Origin: JABFRG01 sp038210445
Lineage (GTDB): Bacteria > Myxococcota_A > Polyangia > Polyangiales > Polyangiaceae
Reading direction: 5' to 3'
Length of the DNA stretch: 64,000 nt
NCBI GenBank assembly: GCA_038210445.1
Contig: JBBQWQ010000042.1
Coordinates: 6,260 to 70,259 of the forward strand
Positions 39,020 to 46,754 of the stretch are shown piece by piece (position 1 is the stretch's first letter; each line of letters opens with the position of its first letter). The notes below the pieces were generated by a model. The model saw only the letters and a program-made list of their open reading frames with translations. It searched no databases and was not told the DNA's origin. The translations under genes were made by a program, and so were the position numbers.

Positions 39020-39302
39020 GTGCCCACCTGGTTCTCCAGTGCGGGTCTCCTGGCTTGCGGCGCCTTTGCCTTCCTCCTGCGACGACGGCACGCGGCCTCA
39101 CGGCCTTCGCGTTCTTGCTCGCCGTCGTCTCGGGCGTGGTGTTCGGCGTGTCGGCGCTGGGCGTGGAGACGCTGGGCCAAGCATGGGCGCGACGCCACGG
39201 TCGGAAATGCAGTCAACACACTTCTCGTCCTCCTCGATGAGTGCGGCGAGATGCTCGGCGCCGCGCTCTGCCTCCACGCGCTCCTCGCCTGGCGAGAGGA
39301 GG
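39020..39302 (+). pseudogene. frameshifted small membrane-protein relic
   Basis: Three consecutive hydrophobic segments make a coherent small membrane protein only if the frame is changed twice: MPTWFSSAGLLACGAFAFLL in the frame of GTG 39020, LTAFAFLLAVVSGVVFGVSA in the next frame (about 39100-39200), then VNTLLVLLDECGEMLGAALC back in the first frame (about 39210-39285). The last piece resembles an E-E-x-x-E-x-x-G helix seen in small uncharacterised membrane proteins. The end runs into the convergent FHA gene of the Tad locus. A decayed gene is the simplest reading; sequencing error is the alternative. Confidence 0.5.
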
Positions 39303-40502
39303 CTACTTCGTGCGGCTCCGAAGAATGCGCGCGGCCTCCGCGAAGCTGGGGTCCTCCGGGTGCTGCGCGGCGAGAGCTGCGTAGCGGCGTGCCGCCTGCG
39401 GATAGTCGCCCGCGGCCACGGCGTCGAGCGCCAAGCGCTCGTCGGTACGGGGAGTCTGCGCGGTCCGTGGGGGGAGGCGCGTCGCCGCAGGCGGACGCGA
39501 GGCCAGCGCCGTCGAAGGGGCGCTTGGTGTGGCGGAAGCCGAGGGCGCGACCCTGACCACCGGAGCCACGCTCGAAGCAGGCTGCGCAGGCGGCGGAACG
39601 CTCACCCGCATCGACGCCGAGCGAGTCACACGCGCGCCGCCCGACGTCATCCCGGGCTTGGAGACGGACGAGACGAAGAGCAATAGGACCATCGGTGCCG
39701 TGAGCATCGCGATGAGCTTCTTCGGTCGCGACGCTTCACGCCAGCCGCGCTTCAGCTTTGCTGCCGTCGATTCCGAGGTCTGGCTCGGCACCGCGTGCGC
39801 CGGCGGCTCGACGGCGACGACCACACCGAGCGGCGTATCCGTGGGGAGGGCCGGCGGCACCGCCCTGATGGGGGGGGGAACAACGACCGGAACCGCGCGC
39901 GTCATCGGCTCTGGCTCGACCGGCGGCATGGTGAGCGCCCTCGAAGGCCCTCGAAGGACGACGTGTGCGCCGGCCGCCGGCACGTGGTTCTCCTGAAGCG
40001 GCGCGAAGCGGGTGCGGGCCGACTCCGGTAGCGATTGCCGCGGCGCACGGCCTTCCCAGCGCTGGGTAGGCGGGTCGAGATCGGGCTCGCGTTCGGGCGG
40101 GCACAGGAGCATGCCGACAGTGCGGGGCTCGGACTCGAGCGCCGGGATGGCCATGGTGACCGGCGTGTGCTCCTGGGTGCGTAGCGAGATGCCCAGACGC
40201 ACGTCGCCAAGGTCCACCGTCGAACCGGGCAGCAACGATACCCATCCCCGACCGGCCACGTCGAGACCATCGACCACCAACGGTGCGCCGGCGAGCGCTG
40301 CAACCGAAAGGGTCGATCCGTTGAACGCCAGCGCGAGATGGTTCGAGGCCACACCCCTGCCAGCGATGCGCCACGAAGCCTTGGTGCCCACCGAAACCGG
40401 TGGCGCTGCGACGCCCACCTCGAACGCGATCTCCTGGTAGTGCACGCCGCGACCGGCGAGCAGGCGAACGACGACCTCGTCGAGTGTAGCGCCGCGGTTC
40501 AT
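39303..40502 (-). CDS. FHA-domain membrane protein at the 3' end of the Tad locus
   Basis: A 399-residue protein, last gene of the Tad operon. The N-terminal FHA-like domain (about 15-110: WRIAGRGVASNHLALAFNGS) keeps the GR and S..H features. A Pro-rich region follows, then one membrane helix (LIAMLTAPMVLLLFVSSVS, about 268-286), a Ser/Pro/Ala-rich periplasmic stretch and a C-terminal TPR-like helix pair (DAVAAGDYPQAARRYAALAAQHPEDP). Its start overlaps the stop of the TadD-like gene by four bases. It may couple pilus assembly to phosphorylation signals; this is inferred from the domain and location. Confidence 0.82.
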   Translation of the reverse strand: MNRGATLDEVVVRLLAGRGVHYQEIAFEVGVAAPPVSVGTKASWRIAGRGVASNHLALAFNGSTLSVAALAGAPLVVDGLDVAGRGWVSLLPGSTVDLGDVRLGISLRTQEHTPVTMAIPALESEPRTVGMLLCPPEREPDLDPPTQRWEGRAPRQSLPESARTRFAPLQENHVPAAGAHVVLRGPSRALTMPPVEPEPMTRAVPVVVPPPIRAVPPALPTDTPLGVVVAVEPPAHAVPSQTSESTAAKLKRGWREASRPKKLIAMLTAPMVLLLFVSSVSKPGMTSGGARVTRSASMRVSVPPPAQPASSVAPVVRVAPSASATPSAPSTALASRPPAATRLPPRTAQTPRTDERLALDAVAAGDYPQAARRYAALAAQHPEDPSFAEAARILRSRTK

Positions 40503-41080
40503 TGCGGCACGGCGCGCATGAGGTTCGCGCGCGCCACCTCAGCCCGCGGGCCATCGGGCGCGAGCCGCAGGTATTCGCGAAACTCTGCGTCCGCTCCCAT
40601 CACGTTGCCATCGCCGCGCTCGATCTGCGCGAGCGCGTAGTGTGGATCTGCGAGCCCCGGCTTCGCTGCGATGACGGACCGAAGAGCGCTGCGAGCACCG
40701 GCGAGATCGCCGATGGCAGCGCGCACGGTACCCGACGCGTAGCGCACGTCGACATCCGTGGGGCGGTTGCGCAGGTAGTCTTCCGCATACTCGAGCGCTA
40801 CCGGGTAGCGACCGTCGGCGACGCACACCGCCATCAGGCGTCGCACGAGCGGGGCCGCGTCGCCGCCCGCCTTGAGGGCCGCCGCGAAGTACTGCTCGGC
40901 CCGCGTCATGTCGCCGATGCGGGCGAAGGCTTCGCCCCGCGCGGAGAGCTCCGCCGGCCGGGAAGCGCGCCGCATCTCCTCGGCGCCGCGATCCGCAGAC
41001 ATCTGCCGGTCCGCGCAGCCCGTGGCGGTCGCCGCGAAAGCCATCAATCCGAACGTCGCTACGAGGCACTTGAACATCAC
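40499..41080 (-). CDS. TadD-like TPR lipoprotein
   Basis: A 193-residue predicted lipoprotein (lipobox ATATGC, Cys at about residue 22) with three to four TPR units (AFARIGDMTRAEQYFAAALKAGG, AVCVADGRYPVALEYAEDYLRNRP, AAIGDLAGARSALRSVIAAKPG, LAQIERGDGNVMGADAEFREYL). TadD is the TPR pilotin-like lipoprotein of Tad systems that helps the secretin. It overlaps both neighbours by ATGA, which ties it firmly to the Tad operon. Confidence 0.88.
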   Translation of the reverse strand: MMFKCLVATFGLMAFAATATGCADRQMSADRGAEEMRRASRPAELSARGEAFARIGDMTRAEQYFAAALKAGGDAAPLVRRLMAVCVADGRYPVALEYAEDYLRNRPTDVDVRYASGTVRAAIGDLAGARSALRSVIAAKPGLADPHYALAQIERGDGNVMGADAEFREYLRLAPDGPRAEVARANLMRAVPQ

Positions 41081-41931
41081 TTCTTCTCCGGCTTCATGCT
41101 CTTCAGATCACGGTCCACTTCCGAGAGCCAGGCGGCGTAGGGACCGCGCTGACCCTCGGTGAGCAGTCGCAGAACCGTCAGATCCTGACGGGCGACCTCG
41201 ACGTCCTTGACGGCGAGCATGCGACCCAGCCGCAGGTGCCGCATGCGGAGCTCGAGCCGGGCTTCGGCCTCGATTTCGCGGGCAATCGCGGTGGCATCGG
41301 TGGCGCTCGGCATGTCGCCCGCGACGCGAAAGCAGGCTGCCGCGAGATCGTAGGTCTTCACCGCGCCCACGATCTCGCGCGGCTCGAAGGGAGCGCGCTC
41401 CCGCCCAGCTTCGGCGCGAGCGCGAGCATCTTCTGCGCGCACCCGCGCCTCGCCCGGGTCGGCGTGCGGACACGTGAGCGTGGGCGAGCCGAAGATCTCC
41501 GGCGGCAGCGAGGGCGCCGCCGCTGCCTCCGGCGCGGGCATACCGAGAATCGCAACGATCGCCAGGAGCAGTGCGCCGACGACCAATCCCTTGGCCACCG
41601 ATGCGCCATTGACCTTGGACGGGGCCACGACCGCGCCGGCTCGGCGCTCGAGATAGATCTGCGTGCCACCCACCACCAGCATCGCCGAAGTGGCCAGGGG
41701 CGCCACGGTGAAGCCCGATCCATTGAGAAACGACGGCGGCGACTCGGCGAGACGACGGATGCGCGCGCCATCGGCGACCAGCTCGATCTCGAAGTGCTCG
41801 AACGCAGCCTGGTCCGGCGCGAGGCGGACGTCGCAGTGGGCGCCGCTACCGATGGTGGCCCGGACGGCCTGCACCAGCGAGCGCTCGTGGGTGCCGTTGG
41901 GGTGTTGAACCTGAACGTGCAGCTCTTCCAT
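41077..41931 (-). CDS. FHA-domain membrane protein of the Tad locus
   Basis: A 284-residue protein from ATG 41931. An N-terminal FHA-like domain (IGSGAHCDVRLAPDQAAFEHFEIELVADG) spans about 1-95. A transmembrane helix follows (GLVVGALLLAIVAILGMP, about 115-132), then a periplasmic helical part (about 150-284) rich in Ala, Arg and Glu. The start lies 5 bp after tadC and the end overlaps the tadD-like gene. FHA proteins also occur in other secretion systems as phosphorylation-dependent assembly factors; the role here is inferred. Confidence 0.8.
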   Translation of the reverse strand: MEELHVQVQHPNGTHERSLVQAVRATIGSGAHCDVRLAPDQAAFEHFEIELVADGARIRRLAESPPSFLNGSGFTVAPLATSAMLVVGGTQIYLERRAGAVVAPSKVNGASVAKGLVVGALLLAIVAILGMPAPEAAAAPSLPPEIFGSPTLTCPHADPGEARVRAEDARARAEAGRERAPFEPREIVGAVKTYDLAAACFRVAGDMPSATDATAIAREIEAEARLELRMRHLRLGRMLAVKDVEVARQDLTVLRLLTEGQRGPYAAWLSEVDRDLKSMKPEKK

Positions 41932-41936
41932 GGCGG

Positions 41937-42839
41937 TCACAGTCCCTGGGCTTTGAGCTGAATGGCGATGGGGGCGACGATGACGATGAGGATCGCGAGA
42001 AAGAGCAGCATGAGCGGACCGATCATCTGCACCGCAGCGTTGGAGGCCGCCTCTTCGCCGAGCACGCTCCGCTTCTGGCGGAGCACGTCCGCCTGAATCT
42101 GCAGCACGTCGGCAACCGGGCTTCCGCGGAGCTCGGCCTGGACCACCGAACCCACGAACTCCTGAACGATGGGCGTCGGCGCTCGATCGGCGAGCTCGTC
42201 GAGGGCCTCGCGACGGCTCCGGCCCAGCGAAAGATTGAGGAGAATGAGCGAGAGCTCCTCGACCAGCGGATCGTCGGGGGTGCCCGAGTGGTCGACGGTC
42301 ATGCGCAGCGCGCCGGGAAAATCGAGACCGGCGCCGAGCCCAAGGGCGAGCAGCTCGATGGCCGGCGGGAGCCGACGTCCGATGGACTTCAGGCGCTCTG
42401 CCGCGACGCTGGAGAGGGTCATGAACGGTGCCACCGCGCCGAAGGCCGCGATCCCCGCGGCGAGCCAGAGGGTCGACTTGAGAAGGACGGCAACGCCGAC
42501 GCCCACCCCGCCGCCGAGGACCGACGCGACGATGGAGAGGGCGACCATCTCCTCTGCGTGAAGTCCCATGTAGTCGCCGGCCATGCACACCTTTCGGTCG
42601 ATGGCGGCTAGGTGTTGCTCGGAAACCACGTGACGCACCCGGGCACCGATCCACCGGAGCAAAGGCTCCACCGGCGCGATCCCCTTCCCGCTCGCGAGCA
42701 TCTTCTGCCGCTTGAACCCACGCATGCCAGTGCGGCGCACCGCGGGCGAAGGCGCTGCTCCCACCAGCCTCCCGAGAAGGAAGAACGACAGGAAGGTCGT
42801 GAGCCCGAGACCGACCTTGAGAAGGAGCGCGGAGCTCAT
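41937..42839 (-). CDS. tadC: Tad pilus inner-membrane platform protein TadC
   Basis: A 300-residue type II secretion F-domain protein. An N-terminal helix (LLLKVGLGLTTFLSFFLLG) and two central helices (MVALSIVASVLGGGVGVGVAV, LWLAAGIAAFGAVAPFM) are followed by the T2SF domain (LPPAIELLALGLGAGLDFPGAL, LGRSRREALDELADR) and a C-terminal helix (MLLFLAILIVIVAPIAIQL). This is the TadC arrangement, downstream of and overlapping the TadB-type gene by ATGA. With TadB it forms the platform that the ATPase drives. Confidence 0.9.
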   Translation of the reverse strand: MSSALLLKVGLGLTTFLSFFLLGRLVGAAPSPAVRRTGMRGFKRQKMLASGKGIAPVEPLLRWIGARVRHVVSEQHLAAIDRKVCMAGDYMGLHAEEMVALSIVASVLGGGVGVGVAVLLKSTLWLAAGIAAFGAVAPFMTLSSVAAERLKSIGRRLPPAIELLALGLGAGLDFPGALRMTVDHSGTPDDPLVEELSLILLNLSLGRSRREALDELADRAPTPIVQEFVGSVVQAELRGSPVADVLQIQADVLRQKRSVLGEEAASNAAVQMIGPLMLLFLAILIVIVAPIAIQLKAQGL

Positions 42840-43693
42840 ACGTCCACCTGCATGATCTTCCAGCCGAGCGCGAGCGACGCGAGCCACAGGGATACCGCGA
42901 CGCCGATGCAGAGGTGACCGACGAAGGTGTTCTGAAGCGGCTCGAAGTAGCCCGGCCGCACCAGGTTGAAGACGAAGACGATGACCAGCGGAAAGACCGC
43001 GAGCACCAGGAGCTGGATGCGCGCTTCCGCGGTCTTCGCCCGCACCACGCCGAGCATGCGGTTGATCTCCCGGAGCATGGTGGCGGTCCGCTCGAGCACC
43101 GACGGGAGGTTGCCGCCGACCCGCAGGCCCACCAGCACCGCCGACAGCGCCACGTCGACCCAACGGCTCTTGATGCGGGCCGACATGGCCAGGAGCGCGT
43201 CTTCCAGGGTGCTGCCCACGCGCATCTCCTTCAGCACCCGCTCCACCTCTTCACGGGTCGGTTGCGGAAGGACCATGGTCGTGGCTTGAAGGGCGTTCGC
43301 AGCGCTCGGCACCGTCTTCATGGCGTTGGCGAGGGCGAGCACGAACCCGTCGACCTGATCCTCGAGAAGCGCCAGGCGCTTCCCCCGGAGGTGCAGCAGG
43401 TAGAACGGGGGAATGACGCCCACGACGAGGACCCACATGGGCAGCACGGTCGGGAGATCGGTGAGTACGTTGGAGGCGACCAGCAGGAGGGCCACCGCGC
43501 CTTGCACCATGACGATCTTCTGCCCCGACTCCGGCCGGAACAGCACCCGGAGGGTGCCGTTCAGGTGCGCCACGTAGCGCGCGTGGTACCGAGAGAGCGC
43601 CGTCTGTCCGGAGGCGATCGCGTAGACCACCAGGGTCGCGGAGAAGGCGGTGAGGAGCAGGGCGCCCAGGCGGAGGCCGGTGAGCGCGCTCAT
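42836..43693 (-). CDS. tadB: Tad pilus inner-membrane platform protein TadB
   Basis: A 285-residue T2SF-domain membrane protein. Helices at about 8-28, 62-80 and 84-100 are followed by the T2SF helical bundle (LEDQVDGFVLALANAMKTVPSAANAL, GSTLEDALLAMSARI, VGLRVGGNLPSVLERTATMLREINRM) and two C-terminal helices. The order secretin-tadB-tadC and four-base overlaps on both sides support TadB. Confidence 0.9.
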   Translation of the reverse strand: MSALTGLRLGALLLTAFSATLVVYAIASGQTALSRYHARYVAHLNGTLRVLFRPESGQKIVMVQGAVALLLVASNVLTDLPTVLPMWVLVVGVIPPFYLLHLRGKRLALLEDQVDGFVLALANAMKTVPSAANALQATTMVLPQPTREEVERVLKEMRVGSTLEDALLAMSARIKSRWVDVALSAVLVGLRVGGNLPSVLERTATMLREINRMLGVVRAKTAEARIQLLVLAVFPLVIVFVFNLVRPGYFEPLQNTFVGHLCIGVAVSLWLASLALGWKIMQVDV

Positions 43694-45027
43694 TTTCGGA
43701 CCATCGGCACCGAGCCGGGCTTCTTCTCGTAGGCGTTCACCTTCTCGATATCGCCGTCGTAGTCGGCGAACTTGGCGATGGCGGTGTCGACCATCTCGGC
43801 AGCGGAAGCGGGCACGCTCTCGACCACGCTGGGCACCACGAAGACGGCGCCCTCGGTCTGCAGGTCGAGGTTGCTGTGCGAGGCGAACAGCAGGCCGAGC
43901 ACCGGAATCTCGCTGAGGAACGGGATACCCGAGGTGGAGTGCGCGCGAGACTGGGCGCGGATACCGGAGAGGACGATGGACTGGCCCAGCTTGAGCGTGA
44001 TGTTGGTCATCAGCTTCGAGGTGGTGCGTCCCGGGAGCGCCGAGCCCTGCGCCCCAGCGCTGAGATCGCTCACGTCGGCCATGAGCCGCATCTCGACCTC
44101 GCGTTTGGCCACGTTGTAGCGCGGCAGCACGGTGACCTCGGTGCCGAAGGAGATCTTCTGGATGCCGGCGGTGAGCCCGGCATTGACCGCGAAGTTCTGC
44201 TCGCCACCGTTGGCGAAGGTGGCCTCGACGCCGTTGTTGGTGACGATAGTGGCCTGCTTCAGCACCTTCGCCCAGCCCTTGCTCGACGCGATGTCGAGGC
44301 GCGGGAGCGGCTGATTGGTGATGCTGGCGGTGGCCGCCTGGCTGCCCGCAGAGAAGTCGAAGGAGAGCGCACTCTTGACCACCGAATCCCCGCCGATGTG
44401 GCCGGGCCAGCTGATGCCGACGCCGTAGCTCGAGTTCTTGTCGTACTGGACGAAGTAGAAGTCGATGCGGATGATGTACTTGCCGTTGCTGTCGGCGGAG
44501 CCCCCGCCCCCGGGCAGGGTCACCAGCGATTCCACCTGGTTCGGGTAGAGCGCGGCGACCCGCTGCACGCGCTTGAGGTCGACGTCATTTGCCACCACGC
44601 CGTCGATGACGATGCGCGAGCCGACGCGCTTAACGCCGAGCCCCGGAAGGCCGTCGAGGAGCTGCGTGAGCTCCTTCTCGACCACCACCGGAGAGCGCGC
44701 GAAGACGTGGATGGTGAGGTTGACCTGCGAGCCGTCGTTCTTGATGAGCAGCAGGCTGGTGGTGCCGGCCTTCTTGCCATTGATGACGAAGGCGCCATTG
44801 TCGGAAGTGAGCTTGATCTCGACGATTCCGCCAGAACCCTCGGAGAAGTTCTTCACGTCGCGGGCGGAGATGGTCTTGGTTTCGCCCACGGAGATGACCA
44901 CCTCGTCGCCATTCTTCGCCACTTCGGCGCCGCTGCTCTGGGCGCGCGCCACGCTGGGCGCGAAGGCGACGAACGTTGCGATGACCAGACCGAGAGCGGA
45001 GATTGCGCGGGAGCGACGGGGGATCAT
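43690..45027 (-). CDS. rcpA: Tad/Cpa outer-membrane secretin (RcpA/CpaC)
   Basis: A 445-residue secretin from ATG 45027 with a signal peptide cleaved near VARAQ. A pilus/BON-type N-terminal domain (about 40-180: VISVGETKTISARDVKNFSEGSGG, LTIHVFARSPVVVEKELTQLLDGLPGLGVKRVG) is followed by the secretin domain (IRIDFYFVQYDKNSSYG, VEMRLMADVSDLSAG, TNITLKLGQSIVLSGI, IPFLSEIPVLGLLFASHSN), with the conserved VPxLGxLF-type motif. It forms the outer-membrane channel for the Flp pilus. The start overlaps the cpaB-type gene by four bases. Confidence 0.94.
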   Translation of the reverse strand: MIPRRSRAISALGLVIATFVAFAPSVARAQSSGAEVAKNGDEVVISVGETKTISARDVKNFSEGSGGIVEIKLTSDNGAFVINGKKAGTTSLLLIKNDGSQVNLTIHVFARSPVVVEKELTQLLDGLPGLGVKRVGSRIVIDGVVANDVDLKRVQRVAALYPNQVESLVTLPGGGGSADSNGKYIIRIDFYFVQYDKNSSYGVGISWPGHIGGDSVVKSALSFDFSAGSQAATASITNQPLPRLDIASSKGWAKVLKQATIVTNNGVEATFANGGEQNFAVNAGLTAGIQKISFGTEVTVLPRYNVAKREVEMRLMADVSDLSAGAQGSALPGRTTSKLMTNITLKLGQSIVLSGIRAQSRAHSTSGIPFLSEIPVLGLLFASHSNLDLQTEGAVFVVPSVVESVPASAAEMVDTAIAKFADYDGDIEKVNAYEKKPGSVPMVRK

Positions 45028-45803
45028 TTCTTCACTTCTTTCAATTCGGTGGGGCCGGTGGGGGAGCGACGACGGGGGTTCTGGAGAAGCTGGCGACGGC
45101 TGGAGTCGGTGAGGGTCTGGGCGCTGACGTCGGCGGGCGACTCGGCAACCCGCTGATCGTTCGGATTGCGGACGACGGCGGTGAGCTTTCCCTTCTCCAT
45201 GGCGACCGCCAGGAGCTGGCTCTCCTGGAGCGAGGTGCTCAGCGTCAGGACGGTGACACGCTTGGATGCAGAGTCCTTCGCGTCCCCTTGGAGGACGTTG
45301 GTCTCGGTGCCGGCGGCGAGCACCAGCACCCGCTGGAGGAGCACAGTGGAGTCCTTCGCTTCGCCGCACACGCAGAGGACGTCCACGAAGTCGCCCGGAT
45401 GAACCAGAGTCAATACGTCGGTAATATGCACGCGAATGGGGGTCGCGCGATTGCCCGGCTGCACCAGGCTGCTGAGCGCCCGCTGATCGTCCTTGGCCGC
45501 GAGCACGTCGGTCCAGGCCAGGCTCTGCTGCACCGGGATGGTGGTGGTGGCCCGAAGGCCGACGATCTTCTCCTTGTCCGAGGCGCGAATGACGCGGTCG
45601 TCGAGGTAGGAGAGGGGGATGTCGCGGGTGCCGAGCATCGCTTCCGTGATGGGCTTTCCGCGCGGCACGGTCTCGACGACCACCAGCACTTGCACCCTGC
45701 GACCACCGGAGGCCTCGGCCTCGATCTTGCGGAGGTAGAGAAGCAAGAGGGCGACACTGACGAGACCGGCGATGATGCCGATGAACAGGGGGCGGTTCTT
45801 CAC
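45024..45803 (-). CDS. cpaB: Flp pilus assembly protein CpaB/RcpC
   Basis: A 259-residue protein with one N-terminal membrane helix (LFIGIIAGLVSVALLLLYL) and a periplasmic SAF domain (about 38-105: VVVETVPRGKPITEAMLGTRDIPLSYL, IPVQQSLAWTDVL), then a CpaB-type region (VHPGDFVDVLCVCGE, VTVLTLSTSLQESQLLAVAMEKGKLTAVVRNP). CpaB/RcpC helps secretin assembly and may contact peptidoglycan. It overlaps the prepilin peptidase and secretin genes. Confidence 0.92.
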   Translation of the reverse strand: MKNRPLFIGIIAGLVSVALLLLYLRKIEAEASGGRRVQVLVVVETVPRGKPITEAMLGTRDIPLSYLDDRVIRASDKEKIVGLRATTTIPVQQSLAWTDVLAAKDDQRALSSLVQPGNRATPIRVHITDVLTLVHPGDFVDVLCVCGEAKDSTVLLQRVLVLAAGTETNVLQGDAKDSASKRVTVLTLSTSLQESQLLAVAMEKGKLTAVVRNPNDQRVAESPADVSAQTLTDSSRRQLLQNPRRRSPTGPTELKEVKK

Positions 45804-46351
45804 GGCGCGGCTCGCAGGCTGAAGTAGTGAACGACGAAGGTGGCGGCGGTACCGATGAAGATGGCGGGGCCGAGCCGGAACCAGGCACGCATCTCTTGCG
45901 GGACCTCGCGCTTGGCTTCCTTGCGACGGAGCGGGTTCATCACCAGGGTGGTGGTGTTGCCCAGCGTGCGCAGCAGCGTGCCCTGCCAGGCCAGCTTGCT
46001 CATGGCGAGCACGGCGGCAGCCACGAACGCGTAGGTTTCGGCCTCGAGGCCCGCGAGCGGGTGGAGTAGCGCGCCGATGGCCGCGAACAGCTTCACGTCA
46101 CCGCCGCCCATGCCACCACGAAGGTGCATGAAGAGCGGGGCTAGGCCGCACGCCAGCGCGCCGCCGAAGGCGAAGCCGCCCTCGCTCAGTGCCCCACCCG
46201 GGCCGTGCACGCTGGCGCCGTGAATGGCGTGGGCCACGATGGCCAGAGCCAGCGCGGGAAAGGTGATCTGGTTCGGAATGTGGCCGGTGCGAAAGTCGGT
46301 CCACGCCGCGCACGCAGCGAGGGCGACCGCACCCAGGAAAAAGTAGAGCAT
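45800..46351 (-). CDS. tadV: type IV prepilin peptidase TadV/CpaA
   Basis: A 183-residue A24-family aspartic prepilin peptidase with about five membrane helices. The two catalytic Asp are in AAWTDFRTGHIPNQIT (about residue 19) and GGMGGGDVKLFAAIG (about 85), the short TadV form without the methyltransferase domain. It should process the Flp prepilins and the TadE/G pseudopilins encoded here. It starts 9 bp after the small pilin gene. Confidence 0.94.
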   Translation of the reverse strand: MLYFFLGAVALAACAAWTDFRTGHIPNQITFPALALAIVAHAIHGASVHGPGGALSEGGFAFGGALACGLAPLFMHLRGGMGGGDVKLFAAIGALLHPLAGLEAETYAFVAAAVLAMSKLAWQGTLLRTLGNTTTLVMNPLRRKEAKREVPQEMRAWFRLGPAIFIGTAATFVVHYFSLRAAP

Positions 46352-46360
46352 GGGGGCGTC

Positions 46361-46531
46361 TCAGGGGTAGGGGCAGAGGACGAAGGACCGCACGAGCTCG
46401 AAGCTGTGCAGCAGCGCGACGCCGAGGCCTACGAGCGCGGCCATGGATGCGAGCGCGACGGTACCCACGAGGATGGTGTACTCGACGGTCACCGCGCCGC
46501 GGGAACGCGCTCGGTTTCGGTATCGAACCAT
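46361..46531 (-). CDS. flp: Flp-family prepilin, 56 aa
   Basis: A small gene from ATG 46531 to TGA 46361. The protein starts with a basic leader (MVRYRNRARSRG) and continues AVTVEYTILVGTVALASMAA, the Flp prepilin signature: a Gly before the processing site, Glu five residues in, then Tyr and a hydrophobic helix. The tail is short (LLHSFELVRSFVLCPYP). It directly precedes the prepilin peptidase gene, as flp does in other tad loci. It differs from the second pilin at 52007-52204 in its tail and its single Cys. Confidence 0.9.
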   Translation of the reverse strand: MVRYRNRARSRGAVTVEYTILVGTVALASMAALVGLGVALLHSFELVRSFVLCPYP

Positions 46532-46571
46532 GCTCTCCACTCGGCCGCGCCGCGCGAGGGTTGCGTACTAC

Positions 46572-46754
46572 CTAGCCCGGACTATTCATGGTTCCGGGGC
46601 TGCATGTCACGATGCATCGGGAAATCTCGGGCGTACGGCGGTTCTCGACCCTGCGAAGGAACAACAGTCCGTCTCGGGTCTGCGATCCGGCGTGCGCCCG
46701 CCTTTCCCGCGCCTCGTGCCATTCGCCTACCGGCCCATGAATAATCCGGGCTAG
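46572..46754. repeat. MITE-like segment with 20-bp inverted terminal repeats
   Basis: The left arm 46572-46591 (CTAGCCCGGACTATTCATGG) and right arm 46735-46754 are inverted copies with one mismatch in 20 bases; weaker pairing extends inward (CCGG). About 143 bp without coding capacity lie between. The right arm contains the TAG stop of the propeptide-like gene. Long arms with a long spacer are unlike a terminator and fit a miniature inverted-repeat element or the trimmed ends of an insertion sequence. No clear target duplication is seen. Confidence 0.65.

Noticed and set aside
46572..46754. Inverted repeat considered as a transcription terminator
   Set aside because: Arms are 20 bp long but 143 bp apart, with no T-run after either arm.
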